A DNA stretch of 25,734 nt from WHSP01 sp964424945. Its GTDB lineage: Bacteria; Gemmatimonadota; Gemmatimonadetes; Longimicrobiales; Longimicrobiaceae. A program made the position numbers and the translations under genes. This document shows, in pieces, positions 15,854-23,938 of this stretch (position 1 is the first letter of the stretch; the number at the start of each line of letters is the position of its first letter). Location: NCBI GenBank assembly GCA_964424945.1, contig CAYRLB010000034.1, forward strand, positions 1 through 25,734, read 5' to 3'. Under the pieces are notes generated by a model. It saw only the letters and a list, made by a program, of their open reading frames with translations, was not told the DNA's origin and ran no database searches.

Positions 15854-16359
15854 TGCGCACCGCCGAAGTTTCCACCGAAGTTGCCGCCGCCTGGGCCGCC
15901 GCCTGGGCCACCACCTGGGCCACCACCTGGGCCACCACCCCCACCAATACCGCCCGACACGATCGCGGAGCTCCGATGTATCAGCGTCTCCAGCGGATAG
16001 CGCTCGCCGCGCCCCACGATTTCCACTCTTGCGGCGAACAGATCGTACTCGCCATCTACCGGCTCGACCGATGCCACCCACGCGTACTCATCGAAGGGGG
16101 CAGGGAAGGTCCCCCTCAGCAACGAGTCGGGAGGGCTGGCCAGCGCCTGATAGTTCAGCAGTTGGAGCGCGGCGAGGCGGTCCTGCGCGAGGGCGCCTGC
16201 GGTGAGGAGAGAGGACGCCTTGCTCGCAGCGCGTACCTGCGCGGCGGTCGCGGTGAGCAACGCCACCGCCACCGCGCCGATGATCGCCAGTCCGATCAGC
16301 GCTTCGAGCAGCAGGAAGCCCTGCCGATCGCGACCCGCGGCGCTAATGGGACCGCACAT
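15850..16359 (-). CDS. gspI: Minor pseudopilin GspI with Gly-Pro repeat tail
   Basis: A 169-residue prepilin-like protein. Leader with cleavage site G14/F15, then FLLLEALIGLAIIGAVAVALL with Glu at +5. A compact globular part follows to about residue 130. From about residue 136 the protein ends in a low-complexity tail made of GGGP repeats and two NFGG units, encoded by a 12-bp tandem repeat. Ordinary GspI proteins are about 120-130 residues and lack this tail. The ATG at 16359 overlaps the end of gspH by 17 nt; a longer reading to 16521 adds unlikely sequence. GspI starts the I-J-K tip complex. Confidence 0.87.
   Translation of the reverse strand: MCGPISAAGRDRQGFLLLEALIGLAIIGAVAVALLTATAAQVRAASKASSLLTAGALAQDRLAALQLLNYQALASPPDSLLRGTFPAPFDEYAWVASVEPVDGEYDLFAARVEIVGRGERYPLETLIHRSSAIVSGGIGGGGGPGGGPGGGPGGGPGGGNFGGNFGGAQ
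15884..15939 (-). repeat. 12-bp tandem repeat encoding the (PGGG)n tail of GspI
   Basis: Four units of 12 bp on the + strand, two of CCGCCGCCTGGG (15884-15907) and two of CCACCACCTGGG (15908-15931), then a partial unit to 15939. The two variants differ at the same two positions, always G to A in a codon wobble base. The repeat keeps the reading frame because the unit is four codons long. Confidence 0.95.
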
Positions 16360-17005
16360 GTCCGGTCCACGGGTCGAGGGTGATGTGACGAATCTCCCCA
16401 TACGGACCCCGAAGGACGATCGAGTCGCCCTGGACAGTCCCGTCGGGGGAGAAGGTGAAAAGGGCGCGTGCCCGGAACATCTCGAGCGAAATACCGGGAC
16501 GGAAGCCAAGCGACTCCCCAATGGAAGTTGCGCCGGTTACCGCACCGGCCCGGCCGAGTGTGGACCCTCCTCCGAAGGTTCCACCGGCGCGTAATGCGAT
16601 CTCCCCCGTCTGCGAGCCCGACGCGTACCCGGCCACCGATCCCGCCGCCCCCGTGCCCTGAGGAACATCGAGCCATGCGAAGCCGGTGGCCGAATCGAAG
16701 GCGACGGTGACCGGAATCGCCGATCGGACTGCCGAATCGCGCGCCATCCGGAAGAGCACCTCCAGCCGGCCCTGTGCATCATCCATATCAGCGATGACGG
16801 GGTCCCGCAGAAAAGCAGGGATCGCGAGAGCGGCTATCACCGCCAGAATGACCAGGGTGACGATCACCTCGATCAGTGTGAAGCCCGCAATCCTCCTGCA
16901 CTTCCGGGCTCGCGGAGCAGTGTCCCTCCCTCCAGCCAGCTCTGCCGTTCGCAGACCGAAGGTCACCTGCGCACGCCTCGCGCTACCCGGAACCGCCCCG
17001 CTCAC
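16343..17005 (-). CDS. gspH: Minor pseudopilin GspH
   Basis: A 220-residue prepilin-like protein with cleavage site G41/F42 (RRIAG/FTLIE) and helix FTLIEVIVTLVILAVIAALAI with Glu at +5. A GspH-type beta domain follows, with the familiar pattern ALFTFSPDGTVQGDSIVLRGPYGEIRHI cut into strands near the C-terminus. I chose the GTG at 17005 because it overlaps the gspF stop (GTGA). A GTG at 16966 would give a shorter leader of 28 residues instead of 41 and remains possible. A Gly/Ser/Thr-rich loop lies mid-protein (about 130-165). Confidence 0.87.
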   Translation of the reverse strand: MSGAVPGSARRAQVTFGLRTAELAGGRDTAPRARKCRRIAGFTLIEVIVTLVILAVIAALAIPAFLRDPVIADMDDAQGRLEVLFRMARDSAVRSAIPVTVAFDSATGFAWLDVPQGTGAAGSVAGYASGSQTGEIALRAGGTFGGGSTLGRAGAVTGATSIGESLGFRPGISLEMFRARALFTFSPDGTVQGDSIVLRGPYGEIRHITLDPWTGHVRSH

Positions 17006-18195
17006 AACGCCCCCGCGTTGACGCCGTAGATCGCCTGGAGCAGCGAAAGTGCGACGAGCGCGATGATTCCGCCGAAGGCAACGATCATCGTCGGCTCCAC
17101 GAGGGCGACCAGCCGCTCCAGCGTGCGCTCGGTACGCTTCTCCAGGAAGTCCGCCGCCTTCAACAGGAACTCCGAAAGTCTGCCGGCCTCTTCTCCGAGC
17201 GCCACGAGCTGAACCAGCTCGGAAGAGAAGAGCGAGTGTTCGGCGATCGCCACATGCAGGGGAGAGCCCTCCCGGACCCGCGTCCAGATCGCACCGGTGA
17301 CGTCTCGTGCGAGCGGGTCCTCGATGCATTCCTGCGTGACCCGCAGTGATGCAAGGAGGGGAGCCCCGCCGGAAAGGAGCTCGCCCGTCATCCGGGCGAA
17401 ACGCGCGGCGAGCACCTGCCTTCTCGGTCCGCCAACGAGTGGCAGGGTCGCGAGGAGGTGCGCGAAGAAGCGCTTCCCCGCGGGAGTGCTCCGCATCCAG
17501 CCGAGCAGCACGGCGAGACCGACCCCAGCGAGCGCGAGCAGCTGCCAGTTCTCCCGCAGCCCACCGGAAACACCGAGGACGAACGCCGTCGTCGCAGGAA
17601 GGGGTGCGCCCGATCCCGTAAGAAGGTCCGCGAAGCGCGGGAGGACGAAGAGCAGGAGAACCAGCACCGAGATGAACCCGACGACGACCAGCATCGCCGG
17701 ATAAATCGACATCGAGAGAAGTTTCGAGCGGAGCTTGTCCTCCCGCTCCAGATGCTCACCCAATCGGTCGAAGGCCGCTCCTAGCGAGCCGCCCCGCTCC
17801 CCGGCTTGCACCACCCCTACGTAGAGAGGATCGAAGACCGCCGGTTCCTCCGCGAGTGCCCGCGCCATCTCTTCGCCCCGCTCGACACGTTCCCGGACGC
17901 GGGTGAGATTGGGACGGATACTGGCAGGCGCCGTCGCCGTGGCTACGGTCAGCGCCCGGGCGAGCGGCATCCCCGCAGGGAGGAGCGCCGCCATCCCCTG
18001 AGTGAACTCGAGGACCGCCTTTCGCCGGTTCCCGAAGCGCTTCCCCTCACGCGGTGCCTCCGCCACACGAATATCGATAGCGAGCAGTCCCCGTGACTCC
18101 AGGTCACGGGTGACCGCAGCCTCCGTCGCCGCCGTCAGGCGACCACGGCTCCGGGCGCCGCCCGCATCGACCGCCGTGTAGACGAAGGTCGGCAT
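17002..18195 (-). CDS. gspF: Type II secretion inner-membrane platform protein GspF
   Basis: GspF is the polytopic core of the platform and transmits ATPase motion to the pseudopilus. The 397-residue protein starts with the typical MPTFVYTAVDAGG-type strand. It holds two GspF cytoplasmic domains (about 65-165 and 265-365), each with the GGSL or AGRLSEFL type motif. Membrane segments lie at about 163-187, 208-230 and 368-390. The ATG at 18195 is preceded by GGGAG. A GTG directly before it abuts the gspG stop and is less likely. GspF usually precedes GspG; here the two are swapped. Confidence 0.94.
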   Translation of the reverse strand: MPTFVYTAVDAGGARSRGRLTAATEAAVTRDLESRGLLAIDIRVAEAPREGKRFGNRRKAVLEFTQGMAALLPAGMPLARALTVATATAPASIRPNLTRVRERVERGEEMARALAEEPAVFDPLYVGVVQAGERGGSLGAAFDRLGEHLEREDKLRSKLLSMSIYPAMLVVVGFISVLVLLLFVLPRFADLLTGSGAPLPATTAFVLGVSGGLRENWQLLALAGVGLAVLLGWMRSTPAGKRFFAHLLATLPLVGGPRRQVLAARFARMTGELLSGGAPLLASLRVTQECIEDPLARDVTGAIWTRVREGSPLHVAIAEHSLFSSELVQLVALGEEAGRLSEFLLKAADFLEKRTERTLERLVALVEPTMIVAFGGIIALVALSLLQAIYGVNAGAL

Positions 18196-18198
18196 CAC

Positions 18199-18642
18199 CT
18201 ACTCCCAGGACCGGATGTCCAGATTCTCCCCGTCGCCACCCGGCTGACCATCGGCGCCATATGAAAGGAGGTCATATCCCGAAGGATTCGCCTCCCCCGG
18301 ACTGACAAAGATGTACGGGTAGTCCCAGGGATCGTTCGGAACCTCTCTGCGGAGATACGGCCCCCGCCAGTTCCGCGCTTGCGGCTCGATCGAGGGTGCG
18401 GTTCGCAGCGCTTCGAGTCCCTGGGCCGTCGTCGGGTAGCGGCCGTTGTCGAGCCGATAGGCATCCAGCGCGGCGCCGATCATCTCCATCTGTGAGCGCG
18501 CCGCTGCATCCTTGGCGGTCCCGAGATGACCGAAGATGTTCGGGGCGACGAGTGCCGCGAGAATCGACAGCACGGCTACAACTACGAGGATCTCGATCAG
18601 GGTGAAGCCGGATCGGTCTCTTGTGCGGTGGAGATTCGCCAT
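18199..18642 (-). CDS. gspG: Major pseudopilin GspG
   Basis: The main pseudopilus subunit, 147 aa. Leader MANLHRTRDRSG, cleavage at G12/F13, helix FTLIEILVVVAVLSILAALVAP with Glu at +5. The GspG C-terminus is very well conserved: GRYPTTAQGLEAL, NDPWDYPYIFVSPGE, YDLLSYGADGQPGG and the final DIRSW. The last segments form the calcium site of GspG. The frame is open to 18822, but that extension is Arg-rich and unlike any pseudopilin. No strong Shine-Dalgarno is seen before the ATG. It is the first gene of the gsp operon, with a TATA-like element about 155 nt upstream. Confidence 0.95.
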   Translation of the reverse strand: MANLHRTRDRSGFTLIEILVVVAVLSILAALVAPNIFGHLGTAKDAAARSQMEMIGAALDAYRLDNGRYPTTAQGLEALRTAPSIEPQARNWRGPYLRREVPNDPWDYPYIFVSPGEANPSGYDLLSYGADGQPGGDGENLDIRSWE

Positions 18643-18795
18643 TTGGGGAACCGGATGATGTGGTCGAAGGGTCAGGGCAGACGGCACGCGGCTGCGCCGG
18701 AGCGTCGGTGTCGATCGATCCGCGACGGGGCGCGTCCGAGGCGCGATCAGCCAGGCGGCGGAGCGCACGCACGAGCGATGCGCTCTCGCCTCACC

Positions 18796-18823
18796 ACTAT
18801 ATATACCGTCGGAGGGGTCCAAA
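18796..18823 (-). promoter_or_regulatory. Possible promoter of the gsp operon
   Basis: A TATATATAGT stretch on the - strand (18805 to 18796) is the only AT-rich patch between lutBA and gspG and makes a good -10. A TTTGGA-like -35 sits 16 nt upstream but matches the consensus at only three positions. It would give an untranslated leader of about 145 nt. Confidence 0.4.
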
Positions 18824-18834
18824 CGTTTAGGCGT

Positions 18835-20988
18835 TCACCGAGGGAGTCGTCCGGCGAGGTATTCCGCGATGTGCTTAACCTGAAGCTGCCGACCACTTGC
18901 ATCGGCTCCGCCCCGCATGTGAAGCACGCATCCAGGGTTGTCCGTGACGAGGATGGCGGCGCCGGTGACATCCACACAATCGAGCTTCCGGGCCAGGATC
19001 CCCTTGGCGACCTCGGGTGCCGTGATCGACGTCGTTCCTCCGAAGCCGCAGCAGACGCCATTCTCCGGGAGGGGGTGAACGGTTACTCCGGCAAGCTTCT
19101 CGATCAGTTCGACCATCTCGTCCCGCTGCCCGAGCATATTCCCGGACTGGCAGAATCGGTGAACCGTCACCGGCGTCCGGTCCCCGTTGTCGAGAACGCC
19201 GTCCGGGAGGCGTGCCACCCCGTTCAGCAGCTTGACCAGGTCGACCACGCGCGAGCCAAGCCGGAGCGCTTCCTTCCTCGTCTCGGGTTCATCCTCGAAA
19301 AGCTGTGCGTATTCGTGCGCCATCGCCACGACACAGCTCGGCGCGGGGGTCACGATCAGATCCGACCCGGCGAGCGCCCGGATCGTCTGCCGCGCCATCG
19401 TCCGGGCATTCGGCCAATCGCCTGAATCGAAGGCGGGAAGGCCGCAGCAATGTTGTGACTCGGCCACATGGACTTCGGCGCCGGCCGCCTCCAGAAGGGC
19501 AACCGTCGCCACGGCGATGTCGGGAGCGGCCCGGTCGGTGAGACACTGAATGAAGAGCGAGACCTTCCGCCCCGTCAGACCGGTGTGGCCCAGCACGGGT
19601 TGCGGCCTACGGGACTTCAATTTCGCACGGGCGGGCTGGACCGGTATTGCCGGAGGGGTACGCCAGCGAACCTGATCGCGAATCGTCTTCGTGACCGCCG
19701 GCACCCGAAGCGATCCACCCCGCCGGAAGGGAGCTGTCGCCACCCCGGCGGCACGCGCCGCAGCCCCCATCAGTCGTCGGGATGTGAAAAGCCTCATTCC
19801 GAACCGACGAAGGAAGGGCTGAGGCAGCCGCTCGACGACCTCTCGTCGCACGTGAAGGATCTGCCGGGGAAGGGGAATCTCCACCGGGCACACCGTCGCA
19901 CAGGCACCGCACGATACGCAGAGGGATTGAGGGCCCGCGGCAGCCTCCAGCCCGTGGTGATAGCTCGTGTTTACCAGCCCGATCGCGCCAGTGTAGACGT
20001 AGCCGAACGCATGCCCCCCAACCACCTGATAGGGAGGACAGACGTTGGCGCACGCGCCGCATCGGATGCATCCGAGCGCGGAGGATATCTCAGGATCGCG
20101 GGCCATCGCCCGGCGACCATTGTCGATCAGGAGGATGTGCTGCTCCTGACCCGGCCGGGGCCCCGTTATGAAGTTCGTATAGGTCGTCAGTGTCTGACCC
20201 GTACCCGACCGCGCCAGCAGTCGCGCCTGCAGCATCGCCGCGACGAAGTTCGGCACCAGCTTCTCCGGACCTGCCGTAACGATGTGCAGGGGAGGGAGTG
20301 CAACGGACAGCCGGTTGTTCCCCTCGTTGCAGATCACCATCACCGTCCCCGATGACGCGATCAGGGCGTTCGCTCCGGTCAGCCCGACCCCCGCCGTCAG
20401 GAAATGCTCCTTGAGCTCGGTCCGGGCAGCGCGCGCCATCGCCACGATGTCATCGGGATCGAATGGTCGGCCCAGCACCCGGGTGAGGAGCGCAGCGATC
20501 TGCCCGCGACGCTTGTGAATCGCCGGCATCACGAGATGGCTCGGATGCTCCCCGCTGAGCTGCAGAAGCCACTCGCCCAGATCCGATTCGATCGCCTGGA
20601 TCCCCGCCCGCTCGAGATGCGCGTTCAGGGCGATCTCCTCGGAGACCATCGACTTCCCCTTGATGACGAGGGGCGCGCCATGCGTACGGCATAACTCGGC
20701 CACGTAGCCGCACGCCTCCTCCGGCGTTTCCGCCTCCGCGACCACGGCACCGGCCTGGGACGCATGATGACGGAATTCATCGATGTACTGATCCCAGTGC
20801 GCGATCACTTCGGCCTTGTATTCCGCGAACTCGTGCCGCAGCTGGTCGAACGTCCGGCCGGTGATCTGTTCCAGTTCGGCCATGCGCTCGTCCCGCCCGA
20901 CCCGCCAGGAGCGCTGGAAGGGAAGGAGCCCAGTCGGAATGTTGGGGTCCGCCAGAGCGGCGGCGTATCGCTCTTCGAATGGCTTCAT
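18835..20988 (-). CDS. lutBA: Fused LutB-LutA iron-sulphur lactate utilisation protein
   Basis: The 717-residue protein joins two subunits of the LutABC L-lactate oxidase. Residues about 1-390 match LutB: a LUD domain, then two ferredoxin-type 4Fe-4S motifs (C307, C310, C313, C317 and C357, C360, C363, C367). After a basic Pro-rich linker (about 400-470), residues 475-717 match LutA. There are two cysteine-rich CCG domains with CCG at 514-516 and 646-648 and the partner cysteines C482, C552, C613 and C687. All expected cluster ligands are present, so the fusion looks functional. The complex oxidises L-lactate to pyruvate and probably passes electrons to the respiratory chain. The ATG overlaps the lutC stop by 4 nt. 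In the well-known lut operons A, B and C are separate genes. Confidence 0.9.
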   Translation of the reverse strand: MKPFEERYAAALADPNIPTGLLPFQRSWRVGRDERMAELEQITGRTFDQLRHEFAEYKAEVIAHWDQYIDEFRHHASQAGAVVAEAETPEEACGYVAELCRTHGAPLVIKGKSMVSEEIALNAHLERAGIQAIESDLGEWLLQLSGEHPSHLVMPAIHKRRGQIAALLTRVLGRPFDPDDIVAMARAARTELKEHFLTAGVGLTGANALIASSGTVMVICNEGNNRLSVALPPLHIVTAGPEKLVPNFVAAMLQARLLARSGTGQTLTTYTNFITGPRPGQEQHILLIDNGRRAMARDPEISSALGCIRCGACANVCPPYQVVGGHAFGYVYTGAIGLVNTSYHHGLEAAAGPQSLCVSCGACATVCPVEIPLPRQILHVRREVVERLPQPFLRRFGMRLFTSRRLMGAAARAAGVATAPFRRGGSLRVPAVTKTIRDQVRWRTPPAIPVQPARAKLKSRRPQPVLGHTGLTGRKVSLFIQCLTDRAAPDIAVATVALLEAAGAEVHVAESQHCCGLPAFDSGDWPNARTMARQTIRALAGSDLIVTPAPSCVVAMAHEYAQLFEDEPETRKEALRLGSRVVDLVKLLNGVARLPDGVLDNGDRTPVTVHRFCQSGNMLGQRDEMVELIEKLAGVTVHPLPENGVCCGFGGTTSITAPEVAKGILARKLDCVDVTGAAILVTDNPGCVLHMRGGADASGRQLQVKHIAEYLAGRLPR

Positions 20989-21557
20989 CCGCCTGCGTCC
21001 TCCTCGCTGTCGAACAGGATGGCGATGTGAACCTCGGACGGGCCCTGGACGCCAATGGTGAGCGACCGCTCGATGTCTGCGGATCGCGACGGACCGGTGA
21101 CCAGGGCGTGATAGCCTCCCACTCCGCCGTCGTGCAACTCGGCGAGGTGGAGCCCCACGTCGTCCATCCCAGGGAGGATCGCGTCAGACGCAACGACCTG
21201 GACGAGGATCGGCGAAAGCATCCCCACCAGCCGATCCTCCAGCCGATGCTCCGCCACGAGAATCGACCCCGTCTCGGCGACCATCGCCTCCCCGATGGTG
21301 ACGCCCACCGCCGCACCGCTCGCCTCCTCGGGGTTTTCAGGACGGATCAGCTGGAACGCTTCCCCGAGATGCGATGTGAGGGCAGGGAAGCGTTCGACCA
21401 GTTCTCTACTGACGCTCACCCCGCCGTCGGGGGCGAGCCTTCGCACGAGCGCCTCGACGTCGCCGGCACTCCGGCAGAGGTGCGCGACCGAGGAGGCGCG
21501 TTCGGCCTGCCGGATGAAGTGGTCGAGCAGATCGTCCATCTCTTCTACAGATGACAT
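20985..21557 (-). CDS. lutC: LutC, LUD-domain lactate utilisation protein
   Basis: A 190-residue LUD-domain protein, the third part of the LutABC system. The family motif GEAMVAETGSILV (89-101, with E95-T96-G97-S98) is followed by the C-terminal TGPSRSADIERSLTIGVQGP stretch (154-173), which is diagnostic of LutC. I take the ATG at 21557, which has GAAGG upstream. A TTG at 21584 in the same frame is possible but would add nine residues overlapping the putative -10. It is the first gene of the lut pair, transcribed away from the DUF5686-like gene. Confidence 0.9.
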   Translation of the reverse strand: MSSVEEMDDLLDHFIRQAERASSVAHLCRSAGDVEALVRRLAPDGGVSVSRELVERFPALTSHLGEAFQLIRPENPEEASGAAVGVTIGEAMVAETGSILVAEHRLEDRLVGMLSPILVQVVASDAILPGMDDVGLHLAELHDGGVGGYHALVTGPSRSADIERSLTIGVQGPSEVHIAILFDSEEDAGG

Positions 21558-21582
21558 GCCGCCTTCGATCGTTTCGGGTTTC

Positions 21583-21588
21583 AATATA
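21583..21588 (-). promoter_or_regulatory. Possible -10 element of the lutC-lutBA promoter
   Basis: TATATT on the - strand lies 25 nt before the lutC ATG, the right distance for a short leader. No good -35 is seen at 16-18 nt upstream, so an activator or a different sigma factor may be involved. Confidence 0.35.
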
Positions 21589-21689
21589 CTCTGCCGACAT
21601 CCCGGGGCCGAATACCGCCCGCAGCTCCGGCGATCGGCGAATCGTCACGCTGTGAAACTCCGCGGTACCTTTCAGCGTAGGAACCTCCG

Positions 21690-21734
21690 ATGTTGCCTGC
21701 CTCGACCGTCCCCGAGCCCACCGACCGACTGTGA
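21690..21734 (+). CDS. Possible 14-codon leader peptide coupled to the barrel gene
   Basis: The reading is MLPASTVPEPTDRL. AGGA (21679-21682) lies 7 nt before its ATG, and its TGA stop overlaps the GTG start of the downstream gene by 4 nt (GTGA). The downstream GTG has no Shine-Dalgarno of its own, so ribosomes finishing this short frame could restart there. It may equally be chance; there is no sequence family to lean on. Confidence 0.3.
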   Translation: MLPASTVPEPTDRL

Positions 21735-23938
21735 CGCTTCCGACCGCGATCATGCTCGCGCTGGCACTGCAGACGCCGCAGGAAGCCGCCGTGGCCGCGC
21801 CACTCGAGGCCCAGCCGGCGGTTGCAGACTCGGTCCCGGTGCCAGACGACAGCTATGCGGACAGCGCTGCCTTGGCGCTGATGGCGGCGACCCGAGGTTA
21901 CGCGGAAGCGACAAAGTCCGATATCGAAGCGTACCGCCTCATGTCGAGATATGCGCTTTCCATCGGCCTCAACACCGGTCGACGGGACCGGCTCCTCTAC
22001 AAGCGGGAGATGGCATGGCGCGTAAGCTGGCGCCGCGACGTCGAATGGCGGGTCGACGTTCTCGGGTCCCGCGAGCTTCTTCCGCTCGTGCGAAGAAGCC
22101 CGTCTTCCGGAGATGTGGACGCGGAGATCGGAACGCTGGACCCCGACTTTTTCATCGGGAATCGGGGCCAGTGGGTGCTCCGCCTCCCGACTGCCGGCGA
22201 TGACTCGAACTCGCTGCATCATCCTCTCGCGCCGGGATCGGAGAGCCATTATCGCTTCGCGACGGGGGACACTACCCGCATCCAGCTTCCCGGCAGCCCC
22301 ACGGTGACGCTGGTGGAGCTCAGAGTTCTGCCGCGATACCCATCGGCCCGACTACTGAGCGGATCCTTCTGGTTCGACGCCGCATCCGCTGCACCAGTCC
22401 GAGCCGCGTTCCGACTCGCCTCGCCGGCCAGGTTCGAGTTGGACGCCACCACGCGCACCTTCCTGCCGACCGTCGGCGACGCCACGTTCGACATCGACTA
22501 TCTGTCGCTCGAATACTCCCTGTGGGAGAATCGCTGGTGGCTCCCGAAGCTGATCTCCCTGCAGGGACGGGGCCGGATCGGCGGAGTGGATGTTCCGCTC
22601 CTCGTTGAGCAGACCTTCGAGGAGATCGAGCTGTTCGCCAGCGCCGAGGAATGGACGCCTCTTCCGCCACCCGACACGCTACAATTCCGACGCCACCTCC
22701 GCGATGAGGAGATGGAGGAAGACACCGCAGAAGACGCGGCCCCGGAGGAGGGTGCGAAAGATGATCGTACTGGCGACGACGCCGGGTCGCTCGAACGGCA
22801 GATTTACGTCGTCAGGAGCGATTCCACCCTCGTCTCCTCCCCGCTGCTGGCCGGATCGGGGGCGGATATCACGAGCATCCTTTCGGACCAGGAGCTGAGC
22901 CGGATCAGAGAGACCCTCGCCGCTTCCACGCTGCCGCTCGGATTCGCGCAGTCCGAGGTGGGCTGGACACTCTTCGATCCGGGCCTCCTGCGCTACAATC
23001 GGGTCGAGGGCCTCGCCTTGGGTTCGAGTCTGGCCGCGCGGTACGGGCCCTATTCGCTCGATGCGGCCGTGCGGCTCGGGGTCGCAGGTCCGACGCCATC
23101 CGCCGAGTTGGGTCTGCGACAGGTCGGGCGGATGGGTGACCGGGAGGTGCGGGTCTACTCGCGGATCCAGCCCTTCACCCCGCGGGACCGTCCGCTCGCC
23201 CTCGGGAATTCCGTCGGCACTCTTCTCTTTGGAAGAGACGAAGGGGACTATTTCCGCGCGTCCGGCATCGCTGCGTCCATCATGCAGAGGCTCTCCCGAT
23301 GGAACCGCAGCGAGCTGGTCCTGTCACTCTTTGCGGAGCATCAGGATGCTCTCGAACGGAACACCTCGTGGAGCATCCGCGGCAGAGATCGGCTCCGACC
23401 GAATCCAGCAGCAGACCGTGCCTCACAGATCGGCTTCGACGCCTTTCTCGAGACCCGGACGGGGGTGCAGGTCGACCACTTCCGAGGCGGGATATCGGCG
23501 CGGCTGCGCGGGGAGTCCGGTAGCTTCAGCTTTGCGCGCGGGAGTATCGAAAGCAATATCGGATTTCCTCTGCCCGGCCCTCTACTCGGAAGCATCGAAG
23601 GGGCGGTGGGCCACATCGTCGGGTCGGCGCCGCTGCAGAGCATCTGGTACCTGGGCGGGCCGAGCACGGTGCGCGGGTTCGATCCGGAGGACCGGATCTC
23701 AGGCAAGACGTTCTGGCGAAGCCGCGGGGAAATCGCCACCGCTCAGCCAGGGATGCGCGGGATTCTTTTCGTTGACGCTGGATGGGCAGGGAACGCATTG
23801 ACGCTGACTTCGCCGCAGCTTGTCTCGGTCGGGGCGGGAGTAAGCGCGATCGACGGCATCCTCCGGGCCGACTTGGCGCGCGCGGTACGCGGAGGCTCGG
23901 GATGGGGATTGCAGCTCTACCTGGACGCGCCTCTGTAA
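21731..23938 (+). CDS. DUF5686-like outer-membrane protein with Omp85-type C-terminal barrel
   Basis: The 735-residue protein starts with a short hydrophobic signal-like segment (TLPTAIMLALALQT). Residues about 50-310 are a beta-rich domain resembling DUF5686: SGSFWFDAASAAPVRAAFRL and LEYSLWENRWWLPK are the kind of motifs seen there. An acidic linker (about 321-350) is followed by a C-terminal region (about 400-735) of alternating strands with the Omp85-family signature GGPSTVRGF (R648-G649-F650), ending in a barrel-like final strand with penultimate Pro and terminal Leu. No POTRA domains are evident. The start is uncertain: GTG 21731 or ATG 21752. Omp85 relatives insert or secrete proteins across the outer membrane, but the role of DUF5686 proteins is not known to me. 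It stands alone, divergent from lutC. Confidence 0.72.
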   Translation: MTLPTAIMLALALQTPQEAAVAAPLEAQPAVADSVPVPDDSYADSAALALMAATRGYAEATKSDIEAYRLMSRYALSIGLNTGRRDRLLYKREMAWRVSWRRDVEWRVDVLGSRELLPLVRRSPSSGDVDAEIGTLDPDFFIGNRGQWVLRLPTAGDDSNSLHHPLAPGSESHYRFATGDTTRIQLPGSPTVTLVELRVLPRYPSARLLSGSFWFDAASAAPVRAAFRLASPARFELDATTRTFLPTVGDATFDIDYLSLEYSLWENRWWLPKLISLQGRGRIGGVDVPLLVEQTFEEIELFASAEEWTPLPPPDTLQFRRHLRDEEMEEDTAEDAAPEEGAKDDRTGDDAGSLERQIYVVRSDSTLVSSPLLAGSGADITSILSDQELSRIRETLAASTLPLGFAQSEVGWTLFDPGLLRYNRVEGLALGSSLAARYGPYSLDAAVRLGVAGPTPSAELGLRQVGRMGDREVRVYSRIQPFTPRDRPLALGNSVGTLLFGRDEGDYFRASGIAASIMQRLSRWNRSELVLSLFAEHQDALERNTSWSIRGRDRLRPNPAADRASQIGFDAFLETRTGVQVDHFRGGISARLRGESGSFSFARGSIESNIGFPLPGPLLGSIEGAVGHIVGSAPLQSIWYLGGPSTVRGFDPEDRISGKTFWRSRGEIATAQPGMRGILFVDAGWAGNALTLTSPQLVSVGAGVSAIDGILRADLARAVRGGSGWGLQLYLDAPL

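Noticed and set aside
15228..15947. N-terminal extension of gspK by 240 codons
   Set aside because: The added part is the gspJ gene read in the wrong frame; the prepilin leader belongs near the ATG at 15227.
19468..20355. A 295-codon + strand frame opposite lutBA
   Set aside because: It is antisense to the conserved LUD, iron-sulphur and CCG motifs and is Arg/Pro-rich without domains.
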